A DNA stretch of 64,000 nt from Methylopila henanensis (GCF_042681025.1 NZ_JBHUER010000013.1:62001-126000), one strand, 5' to 3'; shown: positions 44,366 to 55,882, counted from the first letter of the stretch. The notes: generated by a model from the letters alone, not told the origin. Program-made: numbers and translations.

Positions 44366-45618
44366 GCCGCGCGGCGGACGCCTTCGATCTCTGCGCGGAG
44401 CCCGGCCTCGCGGCGCTCGAGACCGCGCGCGCGACGGCGGCGGCGCTGGCGCCGAGCCCGGTCGGCGTGGAGGAGCTGCGGTTCGCCGCCTTGCGGGGGC
44501 GCGTCACGGCGTCGACCGTGATCAGCCCCGCGCCGCTGCCGCCGTTCGATCATTCGGCCATGGACGGCTATGCGGTGGCCGATCCCGGCCGGCTGCGCCA
44601 CCGCGTCCGCGGCCGGCTCACGGCGGGCGGGCAGGGCGCGCCCGAGCCGCTCGCCCCCGGCGAGGCCGCGCGCATCTTCACCGGCGCTCCCCTGCCGCCG
44701 GGCGCCCTTGCCGTGGTGATGCAGGAGCGCGTCGTCCGCGAGGGCGACGACATCGCGCTCACGGCGGCGCTTGAGGACGGCGCCAATGTCCGCCGCCGCG
44801 GCGAGGACGTGGCGGCCGGGGACGCGCTGGTTCCGGAGGGCGTCACGCTCGACGCCCGGCATCTCGCGATCCTCGCGGCCTCCGGCGTCGAACGCGCCGT
44901 CGTGCGGCGCAAGGTGGTGGTGGGGCTGCTCTCCACCGGCGACGAGCTGCTGGAGCACGGACGTCCGCTCGCGCCCGGCCGCATCCACGACGCCAACCGG
45001 CCGATGCTTGCCGCGATCCTCGATCGGCCGGCCTATGAGGTCGTCGATCTCGGCATCGCGCCGGACGATCCCGCGGCGCTCGCCCGGCTGCTGGAGGAGG
45101 CCGGCGCGCGATGCGACGCGCTGGTGACGAGCGGCGCGACCTCGGTCGGCGACGAGGACCATCTCGCCGCCGCGGTGGCCGCCGCCGGCGGCTCGCTCGG
45201 CCTCGCCAAGGTCGCGCTCAAGCCCGGCAAGCCGATCGTCGTCGGGCGGGTGGGGCGCGCCGTGCTGGTCGGCCTGCCCGGCAATCCGTTCGCGGCGCTG
45301 GTCGGGCACATGCTGATCGGGCGCGTGGCGCTGGAGCGGCTCGCGGGGCTGGACGTGAAGCCGCTGGCGCCCCTGACGGCGGTCGCGGCGTTCGAGCAGC
45401 GCGGGCCCGGCGGCCGCACCGAGTTCGCCCCGGCCCGTCTCGCGGGCCGCAACCCGTCCGGTTTGCCGATCGCCGAGAAGCTCGGCCGCGGCGGCTCGGC
45501 CCGGCTCGCGCCGCTGATCGCGGCCGACGGGCTCGCCGTGATCCCGGCGGGGCGCGAGGAGGTCCGGCGCGGCGACCTCGTCGGCTTCCTGTCGTTCGAG
45601 GCCGCGCTCGACGTGTGA
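44362..45618 (+). CDS. moeA: Molybdopterin molybdotransferase MoeA
   Basis: A 418-residue enzyme that inserts molybdate into adenylated molybdopterin. Signature parts are PLPPFDHSAMDGYAVA, FTGAPLPPGALAVVMQE, STGDELLEHGRPLAPGRIHDANRPMLAAIL, TSGATSVGDEDHLAAAV, and LPGNPFAALVG. It shares four bases (ATGA) with the unknown gene upstream and closes the formate dehydrogenase/selenocysteine block, tying molybdenum supply to the enzyme. Confidence 0.96.
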   Translation: MSRAADAFDLCAEPGLAALETARATAAALAPSPVGVEELRFAALRGRVTASTVISPAPLPPFDHSAMDGYAVADPGRLRHRVRGRLTAGGQGAPEPLAPGEAARIFTGAPLPPGALAVVMQERVVREGDDIALTAALEDGANVRRRGEDVAAGDALVPEGVTLDARHLAILAASGVERAVVRRKVVVGLLSTGDELLEHGRPLAPGRIHDANRPMLAAILDRPAYEVVDLGIAPDDPAALARLLEEAGARCDALVTSGATSVGDEDHLAAAVAAAGGSLGLAKVALKPGKPIVVGRVGRAVLVGLPGNPFAALVGHMLIGRVALERLAGLDVKPLAPLTAVAAFEQRGPGGRTEFAPARLAGRNPSGLPIAEKLGRGGSARLAPLIAADGLAVIPAGREEVRRGDLVGFLSFEAALDV

Positions 45619-45642
45619 AGCGGCGCCCCAGACCTCGGGCGC

Positions 45643-45676
45643 AAAAAGAAACGCCGCCCGGGGCGCGGGCGGCGTT
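45643..45676 (-). terminator. Rho-independent terminator for opgH
   Basis: Perfect 10-base arms AACGCCGCCC (45650-45659) and GGGCGGCGTT (45667-45676), loop of seven bases. On the minus strand the stem is followed by TCTTTTT. It lies about 100 bases after the opgH stop and close to the convergent end of moeA. Confidence 0.85.
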
Positions 45677-45779
45677 GCGGAGGCGGTGAGGTTTGGAAAG
45701 TCGCCGTTAGAGGGGTTTTGCGCCTTCAGAACGGCGCTGGGCCGGAACCGGTTCCCGCGCCGCGCAACTTTTTCTCGGT

Positions 45780-47960
45780 TCAGGCGCCGGCGGTCGCCGC
45801 GTGTTGCGGAGAGGCCGGAAGTTTCGCGAGCATGGCGAGCAGCGCGCGGTCGTGCATCACCACGTTGCGCTCCTTGGCGGAGAGCCAGGCGCGGGCGTCC
45901 TCGAGCGTCTCGGCCTCCGACAGCTTGGCGGCGGCCATCACCCGGTCCGGCTCGATCTGGCCGCGCGGCCGCCGCTCGACCGCCGGCAGCATGCGCTCGT
46001 GCTCGCGCAGGAAGTTCGGGTCGTCGTGAAGCAGCGCGAGGCCGTCGACCTCGTCGGAGCCCGCCTCCGCGAGCCGCCGGCCGTTGGCGCGCGCCGCGGT
46101 CGCGATCTCGGGGATGTTGGTCTCCTCCGGGATCAGCAGCAGTCCGAGCCGCTTGAGCGCGAGGCCCGAGCCGAGATGGCCCGAGGCCCAGGACAGCGGG
46201 ATCGCCATCAGCAGGCCCGCGATCGTGGGCGACATCCAGCCGGCGAGCGAGGGCGCGATCAGCAGCGCGGTGACGAGCGTCACGACGCCGAGGACCGTGT
46301 GCCAGCGGTGGCGGCGCACGATGTCGGCGAAGGGGATCGAGCCGTCGTCGCGGCGCTGCGGGTTCCAGCCCGTGGCCTTGCCGGCGAGGATCTGGAACAC
46401 CGAGCCGGACTGCACCAGCATCATCACCGGCGCGATCAGCGACGACATCACGATCTCGATCGCCGACGAGATCACGATGCGGAAGAAGCCACCGCCAGCG
46501 CGCCGCGAGGGGCCGTGCAGCAGGTGCACGATCAGGCCGAAGATCTTCGGCGCGATCAGGATCGCCATCGTGGCGCCGAAGAGCTGGAGCGCGCGCTCGG
46601 CGTCGAACCGCGGCCAGGCCGGGAACAGCGAGAACTCGTCGGTGAAATACTCCGGGCGGATGAAGTTCGCCTGCAGGGCCAGCGCGAGGCCGCAGAGAAG
46701 CATGAACATCCAGAACGGCGAGGCGAGGTAGGAGAAGATGCCGTTCAGGAAGTGGTGGCGGCTCAAGGGGTGAAGCCCCCTGGTTCCAAGCAGGGCGGCG
46801 TGCTGCAGGTTGCCCTGGCACCAGCGCCGGTCGCGCTGGCCGACGTCGATCAGCGAGGGCGGGCTTTCTTCGTAGGAGCCCTCGATCCGCGGCAGCATGT
46901 AGACCGCCCAGCCCTTGCGCCGGATCAGCGCCGCCTCGACGAAGTCGTGGCTGAGGATCAGCCCGCCGAAGGGCGGCTTGCCCGGCAGGTCCGGCAGGCC
47001 GGCGCCTTCGGCGAAGGCCTCCATGCGGATGATGGCGTTGTGGCCCCAGTAGTTGCCGTCGCGGCCGTACCAGACCGCGATGCCGGCTGCGATCACCGGC
47101 CCGTAGACGCGGCTCGCGAACTGCTGCAGGCGGGCGAACAGGGTGTTGCGGTTTATGACGAGCGGCAGCGTCTGGATGATGCCGGCGTCCGGGTCGGCCT
47201 CCATCGCCGCGGCGAGCGCGATCACCGCATGGCCCGTCATCAGGCTGTCGGCGTCGAAGATCAGCATGTGCTCGTAGGCCCCGCCCCAGCGGGTCACGAA
47301 ATCCTCGATGTTGCCGGCCTTGCGGCGATGGTTCTTGGCCCGGTGGCGGTAATAGATCCGCGCGTCCGGCCCCATCTGCTCGCGCAGCAGCAGGAACGCC
47401 TTCTCCTCGGCGATCCAGACGTCCGGGTCGGTGGTGTCCGACAGCAGGAAGTAGTCGAAATGGGCGCTGAAGCCGAGGCGCTCGATGTCCTGGGCCACCG
47501 CCTGCACGGCTCCGAACACGCGGCTCGGCTGCTCGTTATAGATCGGCATCACGACCGCGGTCCGACTCGCGAGCGTCTCGGGCAGGTCGGGCGTCCGCAG
47601 CGCGGGGCGACCGACCAGCGCGGCGAATCCGATGATCGAGCTCGCGAAGGCGAGCGCGATCCAGGCGAAGTTGATGACGAACAGGCCGAGCAGCGCGCCC
47701 TTGAGCAGGGTGACGCCGCCGACCTCGACGACCCCGTACATCTGGATCGCGCCGGCCGCCGTCACGGAGACCGCGACCGCGAAAACGATCAGGCGGCTGA
47801 GATAGGGCGTGCGCCAGCCGCCGGGGTTCCTCAGCGGCCGGACGTCGGCTTTCGACCAAGCCTTGAGCGGCTGGGTCGGCATCGCGATCGGGCTTTCCGG
47901 CGGCAGCGCCGCGGGCGTGTTCGCGGCGTTCGGGTCGAAGGCGGGCTCGCGCTCGCTCAT
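45780..47960 (-). CDS. opgH: Osmoregulated periplasmic glucan glucosyltransferase
   Basis: A 726-residue membrane glycosyltransferase (MdoH/OpgH). It has two N-terminal membrane helices (about 55-120), then the GT2-type core with VVMPIYNEQPSRV, LLSDTTDPDVW, LIFDADSLM (DxD) and RDRRWCQGNLQH (Q/RxxRW), and several C-terminal membrane helices. It makes the beta-1,2 glucose backbone and pushes it to the periplasm. The start ATG at 47960 overlaps the opgG stop by four bases (ATGA). Confidence 0.95.
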   Translation of the reverse strand: MSEREPAFDPNAANTPAALPPESPIAMPTQPLKAWSKADVRPLRNPGGWRTPYLSRLIVFAVAVSVTAAGAIQMYGVVEVGGVTLLKGALLGLFVINFAWIALAFASSIIGFAALVGRPALRTPDLPETLASRTAVVMPIYNEQPSRVFGAVQAVAQDIERLGFSAHFDYFLLSDTTDPDVWIAEEKAFLLLREQMGPDARIYYRHRAKNHRRKAGNIEDFVTRWGGAYEHMLIFDADSLMTGHAVIALAAAMEADPDAGIIQTLPLVINRNTLFARLQQFASRVYGPVIAAGIAVWYGRDGNYWGHNAIIRMEAFAEGAGLPDLPGKPPFGGLILSHDFVEAALIRRKGWAVYMLPRIEGSYEESPPSLIDVGQRDRRWCQGNLQHAALLGTRGLHPLSRHHFLNGIFSYLASPFWMFMLLCGLALALQANFIRPEYFTDEFSLFPAWPRFDAERALQLFGATMAILIAPKIFGLIVHLLHGPSRRAGGGFFRIVISSAIEIVMSSLIAPVMMLVQSGSVFQILAGKATGWNPQRRDDGSIPFADIVRRHRWHTVLGVVTLVTALLIAPSLAGWMSPTIAGLLMAIPLSWASGHLGSGLALKRLGLLLIPEETNIPEIATAARANGRRLAEAGSDEVDGLALLHDDPNFLREHERMLPAVERRPRGQIEPDRVMAAAKLSEAETLEDARAWLSAKERNVVMHDRALLAMLAKLPASPQHAATAGA

Positions 47961-49507
47961 GCGGTCCATCGGTAGAGCCAGGTTTCGGAAATCGGCTTGC
48001 CGTCGGCTTCGAGCACCATCCTGAGTTCGCACAGGTCCTCGTTGCCGGGGTCGAGGTCGAAGGTGACGCGGTAGCCCTTGATCTCCGGATTGGGACGGCC
48101 GACCACGTCGCGGATCTGCCCGACCGATGTGGCGGTCATGGGGCGGATCGCGCCGGCGCGGTTCGGGTCCGCGACCGCCTCGCCCGTGAAGTCCACGACG
48201 AAGCGCCGCCGTCGGCCGCCGGCCGAGCCGGTCACGGTCGCGGCCGCCACCGCGCCGCCGGGCCGGTCCGGCGGGCTCCAGCACCAGTGCAGGCGGTAGG
48301 CGCGCGAGAACTGCTCGCCGGGCTTCAGCGGCGCCTTCGGCCGCCAGTAGGCGACGATGTTCTCGTTGACGTCGGCGTCGGTCGGGATCTCCAGGAGCTG
48401 GAACTGGCCGTCGTCCCAGTCGCCGATCGGCTCGACCCAGACGCTCGGCATGCGGTCGTACCGGCGGTTGAGGTCGTTGTAGGCGGGGAAGGCGCGCTGG
48501 CGCTGCAGCAGGCCGAAGCCGCGCGGGTTGCGGTCGCCGAACACGCTGATCTGGAGCTCCGACGGATTCGTCAGCGGACGCCAGACCCATTCGCCGCCGC
48601 CGTTCCAGATCTGCAGCCCGTCGGCGCGGTGCGCCTCGCCGCGCACGTCGTCGACGCCGACGCGGTCGTTCGGGCCGAAGAAGTACATCGACGTCATCGG
48701 CGCGACGCCGACGTGGCGCAGCTCCTCGCGCGGGAACAGCGTGAACTCGACGTCGATCACGGTGATCTCGCCGGGGCGCAGCGTGAAGCGGTAGGAGCCG
48801 GTGACCCGGCGGCTGTCGAGCAGCGCGTGGACCACGACGCTGCCGGCGCCGGGGTTCGGCCGCTCGACCCAGAGCGAGCGGAACAGCGGGAACTCCTCGC
48901 CGTCCGCCTCGCCGGTGTCGATCGCGAGCCCGCGCGCGGAGGTGCCGAGGATCTGGCCGCGCGCGAGCGCGCGGAAGATCGTCGCGCCCTGGAACAGCGC
49001 GAACTCGCGCAGCTCGTCGGCTCTATCGCCAGCCGCCTTGACGCTGGCGCCCGAGAATGGAAACGGCTTGTCGGCGGGCGGGGTCGGCGCGCGCCCGAAG
49101 TCGAACCAGGACGGATCGTTGGCGAGCGGCCGGACCTTGCCGTCCTCGACAAGGCTGATGCGCACGGGCTGGCGGTAGATGAAGCCGCCCGGCAGCAGGT
49201 CGAGCGCGAAGCCGCGGTTCTCGCCGCGCCAGAGCGTGCGGTCCTCGCGCATGCGGATCGAGCGGAACACGTCCTGCGGCAGCTCGGCGAAGCCGCTCGG
49301 CAATATGTTGCCCGGCGCCTCGAAACCGCGCGTCGCGAGCTGACGCGCGGCCTCGTCCACGGCCTCGCGCGAAAACGGCGCGCCCTCGGCGTAGAGGTCC
49401 GGGGGCGGCGGCGGAGGCGCGTCCGGGCGCGGCGCGTCCTGCGCGCGCGCGGCCGCTGAGATCAGGGGCGCGACCAGCGCGCCGGTGACGAAGCTGCGGC
49501 GGTTCAT
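47957..49507 (-). CDS. opgG: Periplasmic glucan biosynthesis protein OpgG/OpgD type
   Basis: A 516-residue exported protein. The N-terminus MNRRSFVTGALVAPLISAAARAQ has a twin-arginine motif (RRSF), as in OpgD/Tat-exported forms. A Pro-rich linker follows, then the OpgG domain: RSIRMREDRTLWRGE, PAPTPPADKPFPFSGASVK region, ARGLAIDTGEADGEEFPLFRSLWVERP, MTSMYFFGPND and WCWSPPDRPG. It modifies or branches the glucan made by OpgH. TATAAT-like sequence at about 49571-49576 in the upstream region may be its promoter. Confidence 0.94.
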   Translation of the reverse strand: MNRRSFVTGALVAPLISAAARAQDAPRPDAPPPPPPDLYAEGAPFSREAVDEAARQLATRGFEAPGNILPSGFAELPQDVFRSIRMREDRTLWRGENRGFALDLLPGGFIYRQPVRISLVEDGKVRPLANDPSWFDFGRAPTPPADKPFPFSGASVKAAGDRADELREFALFQGATIFRALARGQILGTSARGLAIDTGEADGEEFPLFRSLWVERPNPGAGSVVVHALLDSRRVTGSYRFTLRPGEITVIDVEFTLFPREELRHVGVAPMTSMYFFGPNDRVGVDDVRGEAHRADGLQIWNGGGEWVWRPLTNPSELQISVFGDRNPRGFGLLQRQRAFPAYNDLNRRYDRMPSVWVEPIGDWDDGQFQLLEIPTDADVNENIVAYWRPKAPLKPGEQFSRAYRLHWCWSPPDRPGGAVAAATVTGSAGGRRRRFVVDFTGEAVADPNRAGAIRPMTATSVGQIRDVVGRPNPEIKGYRVTFDLDPGNEDLCELRMVLEADGKPISETWLYRWTA

Positions 49508-49646
49508 GAACGGTGCGCAAGGCGGGCGATGCGGCCCGCCGGATGTCCGGAAGTCACAATGACGAGGGTGGTATAATGCGTCACTCGGCTGCGATTTCCA
49601 ATGCGGTGGGGCTGAATCTTCACGGCGCGTCGAAACCGCGCGCCCG

Positions 49647-50264
49647 TCAGGAGCGGCCGATCGGCTCGCCCGTGTAAGCGGTTGTGTCGCACGGGACGCC
49701 GTCGGCCAGCAAATCGGCGCAGGCGCGGGCGGCGTCGGCCGCGGTCGCGAACGGCCCGGCGATCAGCTCGACCGCGCCGGACGTGGAGCCGCGCTTCACC
49801 GTGCGCGCGGCGAGCGCGGAAAGGGCGCGCGGATAGCGGCCGGCCAGCGCGTTCCAGCGTCGCCGCGCGGCCTCGACGGTCGCCTCCGGGCCGAAGGCGA
49901 TGGCGAAGGCCGCGGGCCGGCCGGACGCCGCCTGAGGCGTGGGCGCGCCGATCGAGCCGGTGGTCTCCGGCGCCGCCGCCATGGCGATGCGCATCTCGCC
50001 GACGCCGCGTTCGAGCCGCGCGAGCCGCTGGGCGAGTTCGTCGCGCTCGGCGCCGATGCGCTTCACCTCGCGGCCGAGCGCGTCGACCGCCGCGCCGTCG
50101 AGCGTCGCGACCAGCCGGGTCTGCGATCCCGCCGGCGCGCGCCAGACCGTCACCGCCGCGCAGACGACCGCCGCCGCCATGACGAAGCCCCACGCCGTGG
50201 CGGGCGCCACGCGCCCGAGCGAACGGATGGAGATGTCCTGATCGTCGTAGAGGTCCTGGCGCAC
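49647..50264 (-). CDS. Membrane-anchored SPOR-like protein
   Basis: A 205-residue protein from the GTG at 50264: about 25 cytoplasmic residues (RQDLYDDQDISIRSLGR), one transmembrane helix (TAWGFVMAAAVVCAAVTVW), a coiled-coil-like stretch (ERDELAQRLARLERG) and a C-terminal fold similar to SPOR domains (GAVELIAGPFATAADAARACADLLADGVPC). SPOR domains bind denuded peptidoglycan at division sites. The frame is open to a TTG at 50342 but without a ribosome-binding site. It is divergent from glmU. Function suggested by the domain only. Confidence 0.6.
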   Translation of the reverse strand: MRQDLYDDQDISIRSLGRVAPATAWGFVMAAAVVCAAVTVWRAPAGSQTRLVATLDGAAVDALGREVKRIGAERDELAQRLARLERGVGEMRIAMAAAPETTGSIGAPTPQAASGRPAAFAIAFGPEATVEAARRRWNALAGRYPRALSALAARTVKRGSTSGAVELIAGPFATAADAARACADLLADGVPCDTTAYTGEPIGRS

Positions 50265-50473
50265 GTCCCATCCCGCAGCGGGCCGGCGAAACGGCCGGCT
50301 CCCGGCGACGATAGCTGAGTCGCGCGGCGCGCCCTCCCGCAAAAGGCGCGGCGGTTGCAGGCTTTGCCGCTTGCGGCCATCGTGTCGCAGCGGTCCGGCG
50401 ACTCGTCGCGAGGCCCGCCACGCATCCCGCCCCGGCGCGCTTCCGCCGCGCCGCAGCCGACCGAGCCGCTCCC

Positions 50474-51838
50474 ATGACCGCTACGCCCGCGCCCCGCCGT
50501 TTGCTGACGATCGTGCTCGCGGCGGGCGAGGGGACGCGCATGCGCTCCGGCGTCCCTAAGGTTCTGCACAAGGCCGCGGGGCGCTCGCTGGTCGGCCATG
50601 TGCTGGCGACCGCGCTCGTCGCCGGCTCCGACGCGCTTGCGGTCGTGGTCGGCCCTGGCCGCGAGGACGTGGCCGAGGAGGTCGCGGCGCTCGCGCCGGA
50701 GGCGCGGGTGTTCGTGCAGACGGAGCGCCTCGGCACCGCCCACGCCGTGCTCGCCGCCCGCGAGGCGCTGGCGGGGGGCTTCGACGACGTGCTGGTGGTC
50801 TATGGCGACACGCCGCTGGTGCGCTCCGAGACGCTGTCCCGGCTGCGCGCCCCGCTCGCCCGCGGGGCGGGCGTCGTGGTGCTGGGCTTCGAGGCGGGCG
50901 ACCCGACCGGCTACGGGCGGCTGATCTCGCAGGGGACGAGCCTTGTCGCGATCCGCGAGGAGAAGGACGCGAGCGACGAGGAGCGGGCGATCAAGCTCTC
51001 CAACGCCGGCCTGATGGCGATCTCCGGCGCTCATGCGATCGCGCTGCTGGAGGGCGTCGGCAACGCCAACGCCAAGGGCGAATTCTACCTCACCGACGTG
51101 GTCGAACGGGCCGTGCTCGCAGGCCTCGCGGTCGCGGCGGAGGCGGCGCCCGAGGCCGAGGTGCAGGGCGTCAACGACCGCGCGCAGCTCGCCGCCGTCG
51201 AGGCCGAGCTGCAGCGCAGGCTGAGGGCCGCGGCGCTGAAGGAGGGCGCGACCCTGATCGCGCCGGAGACGGTGTTCTTCTCCCACGACACGAAGCTCGG
51301 GCGCGACGTGACGGTGGAGCCGAACGTGGTGTTTGGTCCGGGCGTCACGGTCGAGGACGGCGCGGTGATCCACGCCTTCAGCCATCTCGAAGGCGCGCAT
51401 GTGGGCCGGGGCGTCTCGGTCGGCCCGTTCGCGCGGCTCAGGCCGGGCGCCACGCTCGGCGCCAAGGCGCGGGTCGGCAACTTCGTCGAGGTGAAGAACG
51501 CCGCGGTCGGCGAGGGCGCCAAGCTCAACCACCTCACCTATGTCGGCGACGCCGAGGTCGGGCCGCGCGCGAATCTCGGCGCCGGCACGATCACCTGCAA
51601 TTACGACGGCGTGTCCAAGTTCCGCACCGCGATCGGCGCCGACGCCTTCGTCGGCTCGAACTCCACCCTGGTCGCGCCCGTCGCGATCGGCGAGGGCGCC
51701 TATGTCGGCGCCGGCAGCGTGATCGTGGAGGACGTGCCCGCCGACGCCCTCGCCATCGGCCGCGGCCGCCAGGTCACCAAGGAGGGCCGCGCGGCGAAGC
51801 TCAGGGCGATGCAGAAGGCGAAGAAGGCGGGCGCGTAA
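50474..51838 (+). CDS. glmU: Bifunctional GlcNAc-1-P uridyltransferase / GlcN-1-P acetyltransferase
   Basis: A 454-residue enzyme giving UDP-GlcNAc. The N-terminal uridyltransferase has LAAGEGTRMRSGVPKVLH (8-25 region) and VVYGDTPLV. From about residue 250 a left-handed beta-helix of hexapeptide repeats carries acetyltransferase residues (HLTYVGDAEVG, NYDGVSK). It forms a functional pair with glmS 212 bases downstream, together making the first steps of cell-wall amino-sugar supply. Confidence 0.97.
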   Translation: MTATPAPRRLLTIVLAAGEGTRMRSGVPKVLHKAAGRSLVGHVLATALVAGSDALAVVVGPGREDVAEEVAALAPEARVFVQTERLGTAHAVLAAREALAGGFDDVLVVYGDTPLVRSETLSRLRAPLARGAGVVVLGFEAGDPTGYGRLISQGTSLVAIREEKDASDEERAIKLSNAGLMAISGAHAIALLEGVGNANAKGEFYLTDVVERAVLAGLAVAAEAAPEAEVQGVNDRAQLAAVEAELQRRLRAAALKEGATLIAPETVFFSHDTKLGRDVTVEPNVVFGPGVTVEDGAVIHAFSHLEGAHVGRGVSVGPFARLRPGATLGAKARVGNFVEVKNAAVGEGAKLNHLTYVGDAEVGPRANLGAGTITCNYDGVSKFRTAIGADAFVGSNSTLVAPVAIGEGAYVGAGSVIVEDVPADALAIGRGRQVTKEGRAAKLRAMQKAKKAGA

Positions 51839-51908
51839 AACCGCGTCGTCCCGGCCGAAGAGCCGAGATCGTCGACCGAGGCGCCGCTCTGTGGCCGCCT
51901 GAGGAACG

Positions 51909-51938
51909 ATCCCGGCCCGGCCTGCGGCCGTCCGGGAT
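51909..51938. repeat. Hairpin in the glmU-glmS intergenic region
   Basis: ATCCCGG (51909-51915) pairs with CCGGGAT (51932-51938), and GGCC/GGCC inside extends the stem. GTCGTCCCGG at about 51845 can also pair with CCGGGATGAC. It resembles extragenic palindromes rather than a terminator (no T tract). The remainder of 51839-52050 shows no gene. Confidence 0.5.
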
Positions 51939-52050
51939 GACGCGCCCGTCACATCCCGTAACACGCCTTGACTTGGTCCGCCCTTCAGTCGCCGCTAACG
52001 ACCCGCTGGTAGGATCGTGACGCGGGACGGGTAAGGAGCGAACCAGCCTC

Positions 52051-53874
<1,824 letters not shown>

Positions 53875-53878
53875 GGCC

Positions 53879-55882
53879 TCAGCGCTCGTTCTTCAGCCGC
53901 CGCCGCGCGGCCTCGCCGCTCTCAAGGCGCAGGAACGCCTCCTCCGCCGGCGCAGGGTGGCCGAAGTAATAGCCCTGCATCGCCGGGCAGCCGAGCGCCT
54001 TCAAGGTGGCGAAGTCCTCCGCCCGCTCGATGCCCTCCGCGACGACCTCGAAGCCGAACGCCTCGCCGAGCCGCAGAATGGCCTGCACCAGCATGCGGTT
54101 CTCGCTCGAGGCGGCGATGCCGTCGACGAAGCAGCGGTCGATCTTCACCCGGTCGACGCGCAGGCGGCGCAGCGCGCCGAGCGACGAGTAGCCGACGCCG
54201 AAATCGTCGATCGCGATCCGGACGCCGGCCTCCGCGAGCGCGGTGAGCTTGCCCTGCACCGCCTGGATGTCGAGCGCCGTCTCCTCCGTGATCTCGATTT
54301 CGAGCATCGCGGGCGGGGCGCCCTGCCGCCGAAGCTCCCTCAGCACGAGCTCGTCCACCGCGATCTGGGACATCTCGCGCGGCGAGACGTTCATCGCCAC
54401 CCGCACGTTCGCGTGCCCGGCCGACCGGAGCGCGCGGATCATCGCGCAGACCTCGCCGAGGATGAAGCGCATCAGCGGCTCGGCGAGGCCGGCGAGAGAG
54501 GCCGTCGCCACCAGTTCGTGCGGCGCGATCCATCCGTGCTTCCGGTGGCGCCAGCGCACCAGCGCCTCGAAGCCGCCGAAGCGCGACCCACGGTCCGCCA
54601 TGACGGGCTGGAACCAGACCTCCACCTCCCTGTGCGCGAGCGCGCGGGCGAGGTCGCGCTCGACGTCGCGGCGCATGTCGAGCCGGGCGCTGAGGTCGTC
54701 GTCGAAGAGGTAGAAGCGGTTCCGTCCCGACAGCTTGGCGGCGTAGAGGGCGGCGTCGGCCGCGCTCAGCATCGCGTCGATCGAGGGTGTCTCGCTGACA
54801 TGGACGCCGATGCTGACCCCGATGCGGCCGGAATCGAACGCGGCGAAGGGAATCGAGACGGCGGCGATGAGCTGCTGCGCCACGATCGCCGGCGGATTTC
54901 CGCCCGCCTCCGGCTCGTAGAGCACGGCGAACTCGTCGCCGCCGAGCCGTGCGAGCGCGACGTCGGACGGCAGCGTCATCTGAAGCCGGCGGGCGACCTC
55001 GATCAGGACGTTGTCGCCGGCCTTGTGGCCGTAGGTGTCGTTGACGGCCTTGAAGCCGTCGAGGTCCAGCAGCATCAGGCAGAGCGGCGTCCGCGCGAGA
55101 GCCGTCCGGCGCTCGGCCTCCTCCAGAAAGCCGCTGCGGTTCAGCAGCCCGGTCAGCCCGTCATGCGACGCCCTGCGGCGCATCTCGCCCGCGACCGTTG
55201 TGGCCTGGTCGCGCGCGACCTCGAGCGAGTGCGCGAGCGACGTCGCCTCGTTCTTGAGCCGGCTGGATTCCCGGACCTGCTGCTCGCTCTCGCGGCAGGA
55301 GCGGATCAGCGCCGCGAGATAGAGCACCACGGTCGCGGCGAGGCAGTTGCGGTCGAAGCCGCCGGCGGCGACGAGGCAGGCGACCGTCGAAAGCAGCGGC
55401 GGCGTGATGAAGCAGATCGGAATGCGCGCATAGGCGAAGCCGTGGGTCACGGCGCCCGCGGTGATGCCGCAGACGATCGTGAGGTAAAACAGCGTCTGCG
55501 GCGAGGTGAAGCCGTCGCTGAGCGTCGGGATGCAGGCCCAGACCAGCCCCGAGCACAGCGCCAGGATCCAGTGAAACCGCAGCCGCTGATCCACGTCGGG
55601 CAGGCGGAGCAGGCGGGCGTCGCCGTCGCTCCGCTCCGGCAGACGGCACAGGACGATCCGAAGCGCGTTGACGACGCTGGAGGCCGCGAACCAGATCAGG
55701 CCCGCGCCGGCATGGCCGGAGCGCCACGCCACCAGGGCGGCGGTGGCGCCAAGCGCGACGTTCACCGGAATCGAGATCAGGACGCTGCGGCGCACCGCCG
55801 CCAACTGGTCGGCGCGAATGAGCCGCGGCAGCGGCTCGACGGCGGGAGCGGCCTCCTGGACGTTCCGTTCCAACCAGGGCAT
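53879..55882 (-). CDS. Membrane GGDEF-EAL protein (cyclic-di-GMP turnover)
   Basis: A 667-residue protein. Five or six N-terminal transmembrane helices (about 35-195) form an integral sensor region, then a helical linker, a GGDEF domain (about 235-390) with intact RLGGDEF, and an EAL domain (about 405-660) with EALVRW, EITEE, IDDFGVGYSS, VKIDRCF and EVVAEGIE, all catalytic residues present. The RxxD inhibitory site five residues before GGDEF is missing, so product inhibition is unlikely. Both synthesis and breakdown of cyclic-di-GMP are possible. It converges with glmS, 4 bases apart. Confidence 0.92.
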   Translation of the reverse strand: MPWLERNVQEAAPAVEPLPRLIRADQLAAVRRSVLISIPVNVALGATAALVAWRSGHAGAGLIWFAASSVVNALRIVLCRLPERSDGDARLLRLPDVDQRLRFHWILALCSGLVWACIPTLSDGFTSPQTLFYLTIVCGITAGAVTHGFAYARIPICFITPPLLSTVACLVAAGGFDRNCLAATVVLYLAALIRSCRESEQQVRESSRLKNEATSLAHSLEVARDQATTVAGEMRRRASHDGLTGLLNRSGFLEEAERRTALARTPLCLMLLDLDGFKAVNDTYGHKAGDNVLIEVARRLQMTLPSDVALARLGGDEFAVLYEPEAGGNPPAIVAQQLIAAVSIPFAAFDSGRIGVSIGVHVSETPSIDAMLSAADAALYAAKLSGRNRFYLFDDDLSARLDMRRDVERDLARALAHREVEVWFQPVMADRGSRFGGFEALVRWRHRKHGWIAPHELVATASLAGLAEPLMRFILGEVCAMIRALRSAGHANVRVAMNVSPREMSQIAVDELVLRELRRQGAPPAMLEIEITEETALDIQAVQGKLTALAEAGVRIAIDDFGVGYSSLGALRRLRVDRVKIDRCFVDGIAASSENRMLVQAILRLGEAFGFEVVAEGIERAEDFATLKALGCPAMQGYYFGHPAPAEEAFLRLESGEAARRRLKNER

